DNA from: SHZI01 sp963698405
GTDB lineage: Bacteria; Pseudomonadota; Gammaproteobacteria; Steroidobacterales; GCA-2729495
Direction of reading: 5' to 3'
DNA length: 64,000 nucleotides
Assembly: GCA_963698405.1 (NCBI GenBank)
Contig: CAVOQT010000002.1
Span: 434,001 to 498,000, forward strand
In this document: positions 43,818 through 54,207 of the stretch, piece by piece
How the letters are laid out: each line of letters begins with the position of its first letter
Numbering within the stretch: position 1 is the first letter of the stretch
The notes under the pieces: model-generated
What the model was told of the DNA's origin: nothing
The model's input: only the letters and a program-made list of their open reading frames with translations
The model's database searches: none
Program-made: the position numbers and the translations under genes

Positions 43818-45723
43818 ATGCATGCCCGTCCGCGTGCCAGATGGCTGCTGGCACTGTTATTCACGACTGGCGCCACAGGGGCTGCCGATGCCGATATCGT
43901 GGTTACCGGCACGCGCCTGCCGATGACCAGTGCCGGTCTGGCGCAGAACGTGACCGTGATCGAGCAGGCCGAGATCCAGGCCAGCCACCCGTCCGGCATT
44001 GAGGACGTGCTCTCGCGCGTGACCGGTATCTATGTCGATCAGGCTGGCTCGGCTGGCGGCTTTGTTTCGATGTACTTGCGGGGTGCGGAAAACAGCCATC
44101 TGCTGATCCTGCTCGATGGTGTACGGCTGAATGACCCGACCACCACCCGCGGCAGTACCTACGATCTGTCGGCCATCGACGTCAATCAGATCGAGCGCAT
44201 CGAAGTGCTGCGCGGCCCGGCGTCGGCGGTCTATGGCGGTGAAGCGCTGGCGGGTGTGGTGCACTTCATTACGCGCCGTGCCGCCGTGAATGGTATCGCG
44301 GGCAGCGGCTATGCGGCTGCCGGTGGCGACGATGAACGCAGTTATGGCGCCTGCTCAATCTCGGCAACAGTAGCCTGCAGGCCCAGCTTAATGCCGGTCA
44401 CACCGAGAGCGGCGAAAGCGGTGACGATGCCACCTTCGACCTCGATACCGTTTCCGGCTCGCTGCGTCTCGCGGATAACGACCGCTACTCCGGCGGAGTT
44501 TTTGCTGCGCAGGTCGAGCGCGACAGCACGGCCTTTCCGGACGACAGTGGCGGGCCACGCCTGGCCGTCAACCGTGAGCTGACTGCCAGGACATCGACCG
44601 ACCGGCGCTACGGTGCGGATTTCAGTCTCGGCGATGTCAGTGAAGTTGCAGCTGAAGCTCAGCGCTTCAGAGTTCAACCAGCGTGCCACCGATGACAATG
44701 CCGCCATCGATGCCGGCGCAGCGCTACCCGGTGCCGGCATTCATCAGTGACACGGATTTCCGGCGACGCGATCTGGCGATGGCCGTGACCAAGGACTATC
44801 GGGGCTGGTGCCAGCCTCGTCGCCGGGATGCCGAGATTCGCCGACGAGGATGGCCAGCTCGACAGCGTTGGCGATTTCTTCTCCAGCGGCAGCCCGCAGA
44901 CGCTGGACTTCAGTCTGGATCGCGAGACGACGGCGATGTTCGTGGAGGGCCGTTTTCGGTGCTGTCCGGCTTACGGCCCAGATCGGAGTGCGCCACGACC
45001 ATATCGATGAGGGCGAGCAGCAGCGACAGCGAAACCACGCCGCACCTCGGCCTGGTCTGGGAATTGCCGGGCGGCAGACTACGCTCAAGGCCAATCTCAA
45101 CGAGGGATTCAAGCCGCCGAGCTTCTTTGCACTGGGTTTCCCGATCGGCGGCAACCCCGACCTGAAACCCGAGCGCAGCAAGAATGTGGATCTGACGCTT
45201 GCGCGGCGTATCGGCGCTGCGGGTCTGTGGTTCAGCTCAGCGTATTCCGTACCCGCTATGAAGATCTGGTCGACTTCGACAGCGATACCTTCATGAACGT
45301 CAACCGCGGCACCATCGTCGTACAGGGCATCGAGCCCGAGATTCGACCTGCGGATCGATCAGCGCTGGCATGTGCAGGCCAATGCCTCGCTGCTGAATAT
45401 CGATGAGCGCGATGGCCTGCAGCCGCTGCGTAACCGCCCGGAGCGCAAGGCGGCGGCCAGCAAGCCTCGCCTATGACTTCGATGGCGGACACACTGCTTT
45501 CATCGGCCTCAGCTACAGCGGCGATTTCCTCGACCGTTCCAACCCGACCGGCGATATCCGCATGCCTTCATTTACCGTGATAGATGCTGCCGGCTCGCTG
45601 CGCTTTGGCGCACTGCGCGTATCGCTGGCCATCGACAATCTGTTCGATCAGGATTACGAGCAGTTCGTCGGCTTTCAGGCCCAGGACCGCCGCCTGCGCG
45701 TCGAGCTGCGTGGGGAGTTCTGA
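43818..45723 (+). pseudogene. TonB-dependent receptor (BtuB-like) with multiple frameshifts
   Basis: The N-terminal 175 codons are intact: signal peptide, DIVVTGTRLPMTSAGLAQNV, plug-domain GIEDVLSRVTGIYVDQAGSA, YLRGAENSHLLILLDGVRLND and IERIEVLRGPASAVYGGEAL. The barrel then continues in alternating frames: LLNLGNSSLQAQLNAG from about 44350, ATDDNAAIDAG, FADEDGQLDSVGDFFSSG, TTLKANLNEGFKPPSFFALG, RYEDLVDFDSDTF, and a normal C-terminus (NLFDQDYEQFVGFQAQDRR ... LRGEF). At least eight frame changes occur, but the segments show no in-frame stops. The organisation resembles vitamin B12 or siderophore receptors. Confidence 0.85.
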
Positions 45724-45787
45724 CCCGGGTAAAGAACTCAGCCTATACTTGCGACCCAGGAGAATTGTTGTGCCGGAGATTCAGCTC

Positions 45788-47599
45788 ATGAGCCATGATT
45801 TTCAGAATGCGAAGCTGAAATGTTTCGCCCTCACCGCAGTACTGCTTGCCGGCAGTTTGCTCAGCGGCTGCGACCGGCCAGAACCGGATGCTGCGAAGAG
45901 CGCGGCGGAAAGCAGCGGGGCGTCAGCCCCGGACGCCGAGTTGAGCGGCAAGCAACTGGTGGACCGTCATTGTGTGCGCTGCCATCTGGCGTCGGATCCC
46001 GCCGACCTGTCCAAGGAATACTGGCCGTACGCACTGCATTACATGGGCAACTATGTAGGCATGAAGGGCGACGAGTTTGATGACATGCGCATGGAGTCCT
46101 TCCCGCCGGAGATGGAGCCGGTGCAGGACTACACGAAGCGCTATTTCCTCTACGACAACAACGGCTATTTCCGCGACTTCTATCCCTTCAAGGAACATAT
46201 TCCCGCAGCGCCGGAGATGAGCAAGGCGGAGTACCTGCGCGTGCGCGACTACTTCGTCAGCAATGCACGGCCGTGGAAGGAAATGGAAATGCAGGCGCCG
46301 AAAGCGCCGCTGAGCAAGGTGTTCAGGCCGGTAAAGCCAAAGCTCGAGCTGGAGCCGGATGCGCTGATCCTGTCCACGCTGGTCGATCCGCAGCGTCAGC
46401 GCCTGTATGTGGGACGCACGGTGATCGACGACTGGGTGGCTGGCGGCGAGCGGCGTGAAGGCTTCGACAAGTGGGATGACGTGGTCGTGCTGGACCTGGC
46501 CAGCGGCAAGCGTATCGCCGAACAGCGGGTGGCCAGCGATCCGATCGACATGAAGCTGACGGAAACCGGCATGCGGCTGGTGACCCACGGCCGCTTCCCG
46601 ATGACCAAGGTCGGTCTGGGGCGCATCACCGACTGGGAGTTGTCTGGCAAGGAGCCGCGGATCCGCATGCTGATCAACGGCCAGCAGCGGCTGGTGGAGC
46701 ACCATACGACCGACATGAATGGCGATGGTCTGGCCGATATCGTCGCCGCCGCTTTCGGTGACGGTTATGCGGACGGCGCCCAGAGCGAACTGGCGATCTT
46801 CTATCAGACGCCGGAGTACCAGAAGCTGTGGCAGGACGCCCCGGCCGAGATTCCCTCAGGTCCGCTGGCAGGCGCGCTGCGCCACACCGTACTGGACAAG
46901 ACTGCCGGCCTGATCGGCAACACCATCGCCGATTTCAACAAGGACGGCCGGCCCGATATCGCTGCCGTGGTCGCCCAGGGTCGTCAGGAGCTGTTGCTGT
47001 TCATCAACAACGGCGACGAAACCTTCACGCGCCATGTACTGGATCGCCACACACCTTCCTGGGGTGGCAACAGCCTCAGGGCGGCCGACTTCGACGGCGA
47101 TGGCAACATGGACCTGGTGGTGCTGAACGGTGACAACGTGGCGGGCAATCACGTCATGAACATCGTGCCGGCGCCGCGTCCCCAGCACGGCATCCGGATC
47201 TTCAGGAATAACGGCGATCTGACTTTCACCGAGAGCTATTACTACCGCATGCACGGTGCCATCCGCTCGGTCGTGGAGGACTTCGACGGTGACGGCGATG
47301 CGGATATTGCCGCCATCTCGCTGTTCCCGCAGTGGAGCCAGGACGAGCCGGAAACCTTCGTCTATCTGGAAAACAAGGGCGGGCTGAAGTTCGAGCCGCA
47401 GTCGATCGCTCGCGAGTTCTTCGGTGTCTGGTGTTCGATCGAGGCTGCTGATGTAAACGGTGACCAGAAACTGGACATCGTGCTCGGTCTCGGAAACTTC
47501 CCCGAACTGGTGCCACCGGACTGGATCACCAATCACAAGGCGATGCAGGGCCGCAAGGGCAAGGCGGACAGCATCATCTTCCTGATCAACCAGAGCTGA
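45788..47599 (+). CDS. Lipoprotein with c-type heme motif and FG-GAP/VCBS repeats
   Basis: This protein of about 603 residues has a lipoprotein signal (LTAVLLAGSLLSGC). A short cytochrome-like segment follows with heme motif CVRCH near residue 57 and a possible Met ligand in ALHYMGNYVGMKG. The remainder is a beta-propeller with Ca-binding FG-GAP/VCBS turns: DMNGDGLADI, DFNKDGRPDI, DFDGDGNMDL, DFDGDGDADI and DVNGDQKLDI. The ATG at 45788 is preceded by GGAG. It lies between TonB receptor 1 and the SDR/MFS genes and is intact although both are broken. The redox partner and ligand are unknown. Confidence 0.85.
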   Translation: MSHDFQNAKLKCFALTAVLLAGSLLSGCDRPEPDAAKSAAESSGASAPDAELSGKQLVDRHCVRCHLASDPADLSKEYWPYALHYMGNYVGMKGDEFDDMRMESFPPEMEPVQDYTKRYFLYDNNGYFRDFYPFKEHIPAAPEMSKAEYLRVRDYFVSNARPWKEMEMQAPKAPLSKVFRPVKPKLELEPDALILSTLVDPQRQRLYVGRTVIDDWVAGGERREGFDKWDDVVVLDLASGKRIAEQRVASDPIDMKLTETGMRLVTHGRFPMTKVGLGRITDWELSGKEPRIRMLINGQQRLVEHHTTDMNGDGLADIVAAAFGDGYADGAQSELAIFYQTPEYQKLWQDAPAEIPSGPLAGALRHTVLDKTAGLIGNTIADFNKDGRPDIAAVVAQGRQELLLFINNGDETFTRHVLDRHTPSWGGNSLRAADFDGDGNMDLVVLNGDNVAGNHVMNIVPAPRPQHGIRIFRNNGDLTFTESYYYRMHGAIRSVVEDFDGDGDADIAAISLFPQWSQDEPETFVYLENKGGLKFEPQSIAREFFGVWCSIEAADVNGDQKLDIVLGLGNFPELVPPDWITNHKAMQGRKGKADSIIFLINQS

Positions 47600-47612
47600 G
47601 CGCAGCAACGCC

Positions 47613-48423
47613 GTGGACTCGCTCATTCATGTCAGGGGCAAGGTCGCGCTGGTCACAGGTGCAGCCAAGGGTATCGGTGCAGCCTGTGCCACAACGCTGG
47701 CCCGTCATGGCGCCAGCGTGATCGTTACGGATATCGATGAACAGGACGGTTGTGCTGTGGTCGATGCGATCGTGAAGGCTGGCGGTGTCGCTGCATTCAT
47801 GGCGCTGGATGTCACCGATGAAGCGCAGTGGCGGCAGACGGTCGATACGGTCGTCGATCGCTACGGTGGCCTGGATGTGCTGATCAATAACGCCGGCATC
47901 GCGGTGGTGCACAGTCTGCTGGAAACCATCCCTGGATGAATGGCGGCGTGTGCATGCCGTCAATCTGGACAGCGTGTTTCTGGGCACCAGAACGGCGGTC
48001 GATGTCATGCGGCCGGGTGGCCGCAGCGGGCGCGGTGGCTCGATCATCAATCTGTCTTCAGTGGGCGGCCTGATCGGTGCTGAAGGTCTGACGTCTTACT
48101 GTTCCGCGAAAGGCGGTGTGCGCCTGTTCAGCAAGAGTGTGGCGGTCGAGTGTGGCCGGGCCGGTTACGGCATCCGCGTGAATTCGATCCATCCCGGCAA
48201 TACCGATACGCCGATGTTTCGTCAGGAACTCGAAGACATGCGCCGCAAGGGCATGGTGGCCAGCACCGAAGAAGCCATGCAGTTCTATATGGACATGCAG
48301 GTGTTGCCGGAAATCGGTCAGCCGCAGGATATCGCCGCGATGGCGCTGTTCCTCGCTTCCGATGCCGCGCGTTTCATTACCGGTGCGGAATTCGTTGTGG
48401 ATGGCGGTCTGACCGCGCAATAG
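47613..48423 (+). pseudogene. Short-chain dehydrogenase/reductase with one frameshift
   Basis: This is a classical SDR of about 270 residues: VALVTGAAKGIGAACATTLA near residue 10, DVLINNAGIAVVHSLLETI, then a frame change near 47931. After it: DEWRRVHAVNLDSVFLG, INLSSVGGLIGAEGLTSYCS with the catalytic Ser and YxxxK-type YCSAKGG, and NSIHPGNTDTPM. Removing one C from the CCC at 47930-47932 joins the halves. The start is GTG at 47613. It probably oxidises an alcohol in the neighbouring catabolic set. Confidence 0.88.
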
Positions 48424-48433
48424 GAACAGCCGC

Positions 48434-49620
48434 ATGTCCGCAAGTCCTCGTGCTGATACACAGCCCTCCGGCATGCTGCTGGCCTGCCTTCCTCTATCCG
48501 GTCGGTCCTGCCGCCATCATCCTGATGCCGATGATCGTCGGCGGCCTGATCGACAGCTATCAGTTCAGCGAACAGCAGGCCGGCAATATCGCAGCGCTCG
48601 AAGGCCTGGGGCTGGTATTCGCCTCGATACTCGCTGCCGTCTGGATACGCCGGGTGTCATGGGTGAAGGCGCTGGTCGTCGCCTTTCTCGGCCTATGCCG
48701 CGCTGAACATCCTCAGTGCAAACGTCGCTGGCTATATGCCGCTGCTGATACTGCGTTGCCTGACAGGACTGGCCGGCGGCAGCGTGTTTGCGGTAACGGT
48801 TGCAGCGCTGGGCGACCAGCGCGAGCCGGATCGTGCCTTTGGATTCGCACAGGCCGCGCAGGGCGTGATGATGCTGGGTGCGTTTCTGGCGGCGCCCTGG
48901 CTGGTGCAGGGATGGGGTGTCAGTGCTCTTTATTACATGCTGGCTGGCGCATCCCTGCTGATGATGCCGACCCTGTCGCGATTCCCTCCCGCCGGGCGGG
49001 TTCGCGCGGCTGCAGCGGCCGGCGATCCACCGCAGAGGAGCCATACCGGGCTGATCTGGATGGGTCTCATTGCCAGTGTGGTGTTTTTCGTCAACTTCTT
49101 CGGCTTCTGGGCATTCGTCGAGCGTATCGGTCAGGCGGGCGGGCTGCCAGCGCAGACCGTTGCCCTGGCGCTCGGCATTTCGCAGGTGATGGCCATCGTG
49201 GGCGCGCTGGCAGCGGCCTGGGCCAGCGACAGATACGGTCGCTATCTGCCCCTGATCATCGTCTTCATCGGCCAGTCAGCAGCGCTGTTTGCCGTGCTCG
49301 GTGAATTTGGCGCCACGGCATTCTTTGTCAGCGCGGGGCTTTTCCAGGCGCTGTTCATCGTCGCAGTGTCCTACCAGATGGGTGCCATCGCCAAGCTCGA
49401 CATACAGGGCCGGTATCTGGTCACGATGACTGCAGCGCAGGGACTGGGCGCTGCCCTCGGGCCGGCGCTCGCTGCCACATTGATCGGTGAGGGCGGTGAT
49501 TACAGCCGAATCATGCCGATGGCAGCGCTGCTTTGCCTGTTTAGCACGTTGATGTTCCTGTTTATCGTCTGGCGCAGCGCTAAGATCAGGGCCAGCGATG
49601 AGGCTGTTTCCTGTGCCTGA
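48434..49620 (+). pseudogene. Major facilitator superfamily transporter with two frameshifts
   Basis: Twelve-helix MFS carrier. Frame changes near 48482 and 48693 break it into three pieces: MSASPRADTQPSGMLLA, then FLYPVGPAAIILMPMIVGGL through WVKALVVAF, then SAYAALNILSANVAGYMPLL to the end. The last and longest piece (from about 48700) is intact to 49620, with an AWASDRYGRYLPL loop typical of MFS. Each break is repaired by removing one C. It lies between the SDR and nitrilase genes and may import their substrate. Confidence 0.86.
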
Positions 49621-50809
49621 AACCAAAGCGCCAAAACCTGTTGCTCCATACCTCGCGGTCGGTCTGTCGACCGTCATCTACGGCATATCGGAACGCAAAC
49701 AGATCCGGCACAACCTCGAAAACATCGAAGAGGTGATCCACGCGGCTGTTTCGATGGTCAACATCAACATGCCGGTGAAGATCATCGCACTGGCTGAAGG
49801 CGCGCTGACCGGCTTCACCGACGAAATCTTCGACCTGCCGCATGTGATGGCGGCCCGTGACCTGTTCATCGATATCCCGGGTGAAGAGACCGAGCATCTG
49901 GGCCGGCTGGCGAAGCTCTACAACACCTACATCATCGGCCAGTGCAAGGCGCGCTGGCCGGAAGTCATGGCCGACCGCTACTTCAATACGCTGTTCGTCA
50001 TCGGCCCGAACGGCAAGGTGGTGCACAAGGCGGCCAAGAATCACGTCTGGTGCCGCGAGCGCTCCTGCGTGCCGCACGACGTCTATGACCGCTGGGTCGA
50101 GTTGTACGGCGATGGCATCGAAGCCTTCTATCCGGTGCTCAAGACCGACGACATCGGCAACATCGGCACCATCTGCTGCAGCGACGGCGAGTATCCGGAA
50201 GCAGTGCGGGCGCTGGCCTTCAATGGCGCGGAGGTTGTCTACCGGCCGAGCGAGGCCACGCCGATGACCACCGCGGGTTATCCGGGTGGTGGCACCTGGA
50301 TGATCCAGAACCAGGGTCATGCGGAATTCAATTCCGTGTACATGCTCTGCCCGAATGCGGGTCCGGTCTATCTGGCTGCGACCTCGAAGCATCCGGTGGA
50401 TATCGCCGGGGGCAGCGCGCATATCGTCGATTACCGCGGGCAGGTCGTGTCCTACAGCGCCTCCACCAACAACAGCGTGGTTGCCGCGACCGTGGATATC
50501 GAGGCGCTGCGGCAGTTCCGTGCGATGAGCCTGAACAACAACTGGCTGAAGGATCTGCGCGTGGAACTTTTCAGCCGCATGTACGAAAAGCCCATCCACC
50601 CGAAGAATCTCTGGCTGAAAGAAGAGCCGAAGTCGCATGCCGAGGTGGATGAGATTTACCGCGCCAATATCGGGCGCCTGGTCGATCGTGGCACCTGGAC
50701 CAAGCCAGCCGTGGAGCATCCGGGTTGCCGCTACCAGCCGGCCGGTGATGATGAAGCGTCGTGGGACGAGACGAAGCAGCGGCTGTGGGGGCCGTGGCTG
50801 GATGAATAG
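49598..50809 (+). CDS. Carbon-nitrogen hydrolase, nitrilase superfamily
   Basis: This 403-residue protein has the nitrilase-fold catalytic triad: Glu in IIALAEGALTGF, Lys in HKAAKNHVWCRE and Cys in GTICCSDGEYPEA near residue 194. It is longer than a typical 280-residue amidase, with a C-terminal extension (KNLWLKEEPKSHAEVDE) similar to aliphatic amidase-like members. It would hydrolyse an amide or nitrile. It overlaps the MFS gene by 23 bases, which suggests coupling of uptake and hydrolysis. The substrate cannot be told from sequence. Confidence 0.88.
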   Translation: MRLFPVPETKAPKPVAPYLAVGLSTVIYGISERKQIRHNLENIEEVIHAAVSMVNINMPVKIIALAEGALTGFTDEIFDLPHVMAARDLFIDIPGEETEHLGRLAKLYNTYIIGQCKARWPEVMADRYFNTLFVIGPNGKVVHKAAKNHVWCRERSCVPHDVYDRWVELYGDGIEAFYPVLKTDDIGNIGTICCSDGEYPEAVRALAFNGAEVVYRPSEATPMTTAGYPGGGTWMIQNQGHAEFNSVYMLCPNAGPVYLAATSKHPVDIAGGSAHIVDYRGQVVSYSASTNNSVVAATVDIEALRQFRAMSLNNNWLKDLRVELFSRMYEKPIHPKNLWLKEEPKSHAEVDEIYRANIGRLVDRGTWTKPAVEHPGCRYQPAGDDEASWDETKQRLWGPWLDE

Positions 50810-50872
50810 ACAATCGGTTTCTGATTACCTAGTGTAAGTACTGTTCTGAAGAATTCCGGGGGGAGTTTCGCC

Positions 50873-53214
50873 ATGTGGATACAACGTTCTGTAACTTCGT
50901 CGATTGCCGCAGCGCTGGGTGTGCTGATGGCATTCACCGGGGGCATTGCCCAGGCCGCGCTGGAAGAGGTGGTGGTCACCGCCCAGCGGCGTGAACAGAA
51001 CCTGCAGGAGGTCGGTATCTCGGTAACGGCCTTCAGCGACGAGCAGGTTCGCAACATGGGCTTCGGGAACACCGTCGACGTCGCGCAGATGACGCCGAAT
51101 CTCAACTACACGGTGCCGCAGGGCGGAATCCAGCACGATCAACTTCTTCCTGCGCGGCGTCGGCCTCAATGATTTTGCTGATGCGCAGGAAAACCCGGTC
51201 GCTGTATATGTCGATGATGTCTACAAGCCAGCCATGGGTGGTCTTGCCCTGCAGCTGTTCGATATCGAGCGGATCGAAGTGCTGCGTGGTCCGCAGGGCG
51301 CGCTGTTCGGACGCAATTCCACCGGTGGCGTCATCCACTATGTCACCAAGCGGCCCAGCGAAGAGTTCGATGCCTATGCCGATGTGATGTATGGCGACAA
51401 CGACCAGATCAAGGCCGAAGCGGCGGTGGGCGGTGGCCTGACCGATGGCGTGATGGGCCGCTTGTCTGTGGCCTACAACGATAACGATGGCTGGACCAAG
51501 AACCGGACCGAGGGTGTGCAGGACTACAACAGTTCCGAATCCATCGCCGGCCGTGCCCAGTTGCTGTTCCAGCCCTCCGAAGACCTCGACATCCTGCTGA
51601 GCGGAAATTACTCGCGAAACACCGGTGCAGTGGGCGCCTGGCAGCATCAGTCCACCAAGCCCAGTGATGACGGCAACACCAGCCTGCCCCTGCCGGCGGA
51701 TGAGGATTTCTGGGGGCATGCCTGCCCCGGTTGCGATGCCTTTGGTTATGCGGACACCGACGGCGATCCATGGACGGGTGACTACGATCGCCCCGGCTCG
51801 GTGCGGGCCAAGAACCAGGGCCTGCAGGCCAACGTCGAGTGGAAGGTCAACGAGCTGACGCTGACTTCGATCACCGGTTACACCAACGTCAAGCGCCTGC
51901 AGCAGGAAGATGCGGACATGAATCCCTATCCTCGGTCGCAGGGCCAGAATCTGTCATTCATCGCACCCACCTTCGAGGCCGAGACCGACACCTACACTCA
52001 GGAGTTCCGCGTCGCCGGTGAGCGCGAGCGCATGCGTTGGCTGGCCGGCGTCTACTATTTCGACAACCAGGTGGACGGCCACTATCAGCTGAACACCGAT
52101 GCCCTCGGCTTCGTGCGAGATGGATGCTCACTATACGCAGGACACCGATTCCTGGGATCTGTTCGGACAGATCGAGTATGACCTTGCCGAGGCCTGGACG
52201 GTGATCGCCGGTCTGCGCTGGACCGATGAGGAGAAGACGCTGGATTTCGAGAATATCGACGACTCCGGAATCACCGGCTTCGTGCAGCACGGATCCTGAT
52301 CCGCCGGCTGTGGATTGCTTCAATCCGGCCCCCACGCCAATCAGTGCCTCGCGACCGACTGCTGACCACATGATCCTGTTCAACACCGGGTCGGTCGGCA
52401 GCCTTGCGCGCCAGGACGACGACTACATCACCGGCCGCCTGCAGCTGAACTGGCAGGCCACGGATGAGATGCTGCTCTACGGTTCCTATTCGCGCGGCAA
52501 GAAATCAGCCGGCTTCAACAACGGCTTCCTCGATACCACGCAGATCTTCGGCGACAATCCGGTCGACACCGTTCCGTTCGATTCCGAAACCCTGGATGCC
52601 TATGAGCTGGGCCTGAAGTCCACCGTCCTTGGCGGTACCACGCGTCTGAATGCCTCGGTCTTCTACTACGACTATCAGGATTTCCAGACCTTCCAGTGGC
52701 TGATCCTGAACCAGGTGATCTTCAACGCCGATGCCGAAGTTTATGGCGCCGAACTCGAAATCGAGAGCAAGCCCATGGACGGCCTGACCCTGCAGCTGGG
52801 CATGGGCGTGATGGATGCGACCGCCAAGGACATCCCGACCATCAACGGCGATGCGATACGCGACCGTGACATGGTCGGCGCACCGGACTTCAACGTGAGC
52901 GCACTGGCGCGCTACGAATGGCCGGCACTGGGCGGGCACGCTGGCGGTGCAGACTTCGGGCACCTACCAGCAGGAGATCTGGTACGACATCCAGAATCAC
53001 CCGGTCTCCAAGGAAGATGGCTACACGATCGTCAACTTCCGCACCTCCTATACTTCTGGTGACGACGCATGGGAGGTCTATGCCTTCCTCAACAACGCCT
53101 TCGAAGAGGAATACAAGAGCTACACCTTCGACTTCACCAACTCCGTTCGGCTTCAACCAGCAGGCTGCTGGTCTGCCGCGCTGGTGGGGGCTGGGTGCCC
53201 GCTTCAACTTCTAG
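50873..53214 (+). pseudogene. TonB-dependent receptor with five frameshifts
   Basis: Full-length receptor of about 780 residues: signal peptide, TonB-box-like ALEEVVVTAQRREQNLQEVG, plug FFLRGVGLNDFADAQENPVA, IERIEVLRGPQGALFGRNST, long barrel strands and the C-terminal WWGLGARFNF. Frame changes near 51130, 52120, 52290, 52930 and 53142 all read as one extra base. The longest intact piece is about 51135-52115. GGGGGGAG precedes the ATG. The receptor type (EEVVVTAQRREQ) is common in catabolic gammaproteobacteria. It follows the nitrilase gene. Confidence 0.88.
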
Positions 53215-53225
53215 GCTGAATATCG

Positions 53226-53262
53226 CTGGCGCACGATGCGGTTGATAGGCATCGTGCGCCAG
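53226..53262. terminator. 14-bp perfect hairpin overlapping the esterase start
   Basis: CTGGCGCACGATGC and its exact complement flank a 9-base loop (53240-53248). It starts 12 bases after the TonB receptor stop and is followed by CCTTTCCTCT, so it may act as a terminator. The ATG at 53236 and an alternative GTG at 53254 of the next gene both lie inside the stem. Confidence 0.55.
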
Positions 53263-54189
53263 CCTTTCCTCTGTGTTGCGATCATCGCCGCGCTGCTGGG
53301 CGGGCCGGTTTCCGCGGCTCCGGCGATCAACGCCGGATCTGACGCTCGCGACCCGTATCAGGCATTCCTGCATGACGGGATAAGCCGGCACTATCTGCTT
53401 CGCACTCCTGTGGAATCCGTGTTGCGCGCCGGCGCCGTACCGCTGGTGCTGGTGCTGCATGGTGGTGGTGGCAACGCGGAGAATGCCGAGCGCATGACCG
53501 GCTTCACGGCGAAGGCGCAGCGTGAAGGATTCATCGTCGTCTATCCGGAAGGCAGCAGCCGCTTCCGGCAGAAGTTGCTGACCTGGAATGCCGGTCATTG
53601 CTGCGGCTATGCGATGGAGCATCAGATCGATGATGTGGGCTTCATGCGAGCGTTGATCACGCAGCTCATTAACCAGTATCCGATCGACCCAAGGCGAGTT
53701 TATGTAACCGGAATGTCCAACGGCGGCATGATGACGCACCGACTGGGACGGGAGCTCTCAGACCAGATTGCAGCGATTGCACCGGTGGTTGCCACCGTGT
53801 TCGGTGATGAAAGCAAAGCCGCGTACCCGGTATCGGCCCTCATGCTGAACGGCATGCTCGACAAGTCAGTGCCGTATCTCGGCGGCCCACCGGGTGGGCG
53901 CTTCAATGATTCCTGGGATGGCACACCTGCGAAGCCCGCCCTGGATCAGGGAAGTTACTGGGCCAGTACAGACGGCTGTGCAGGGAAGCCGGTCAGTCGG
54001 GATCAAGGCGCCTTTATCCACTGGCAGTATTCCTGTCCGGCCGGCAAGGCCGTCGAACTCTATCTGCTCAAGGACAACGGCCATGCCTGGCCGGGCGGGC
54101 AGGAAGGTTCACGCCGCGGTGATACGCCCAGTACTTCGCTGAATGCGACTGAGCTGATCTGGAAGTTTTTTTCCGCCCACGGCAAATAG
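53236..54189 (+). CDS. Secreted polyhydroxybutyrate depolymerase/feruloyl esterase-like (LpqC, CE1 type)
   Basis: This 317-residue exported alpha/beta hydrolase has a signal peptide (QPFLCVAIIAALLGGPVSAA), an oxyanion LVLVLHGGGGNAEN, a nucleophile elbow VYVTGMSNGGMM with Ser near residue 157, and a C-terminal DNGHAWPGG with the catalytic His. It would cleave polyester or aromatic esters outside the cytoplasm. It lies 21 bases after the broken TonB receptor. The start codon sits in a strong hairpin, so the true start may be GTG 53254 or a later codon. Confidence 0.85.
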   Translation: MRLIGIVRQPFLCVAIIAALLGGPVSAAPAINAGSDARDPYQAFLHDGISRHYLLRTPVESVLRAGAVPLVLVLHGGGGNAENAERMTGFTAKAQREGFIVVYPEGSSRFRQKLLTWNAGHCCGYAMEHQIDDVGFMRALITQLINQYPIDPRRVYVTGMSNGGMMTHRLGRELSDQIAAIAPVVATVFGDESKAAYPVSALMLNGMLDKSVPYLGGPPGGRFNDSWDGTPAKPALDQGSYWASTDGCAGKPVSRDQGAFIHWQYSCPAGKAVELYLLKDNGHAWPGGQEGSRRGDTPSTSLNATELIWKFFSAHGK

Positions 54190-54207
54190 CCGGGCACGGT
54201 TCCAGCC

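Noticed and set aside
48150..49304. 384-codon plus-strand frame across the SDR and MFS genes
   Set aside because: It includes a short in-frame stretch of the frameshifted MFS protein, but the rest is out of frame with both genes.
43818..53214. Programmed frameshifting as the explanation for the broken genes
   Set aside because: The break sites share no slippery heptamer or downstream structure, occur several times per gene and are not at conserved positions. Indels are simpler.
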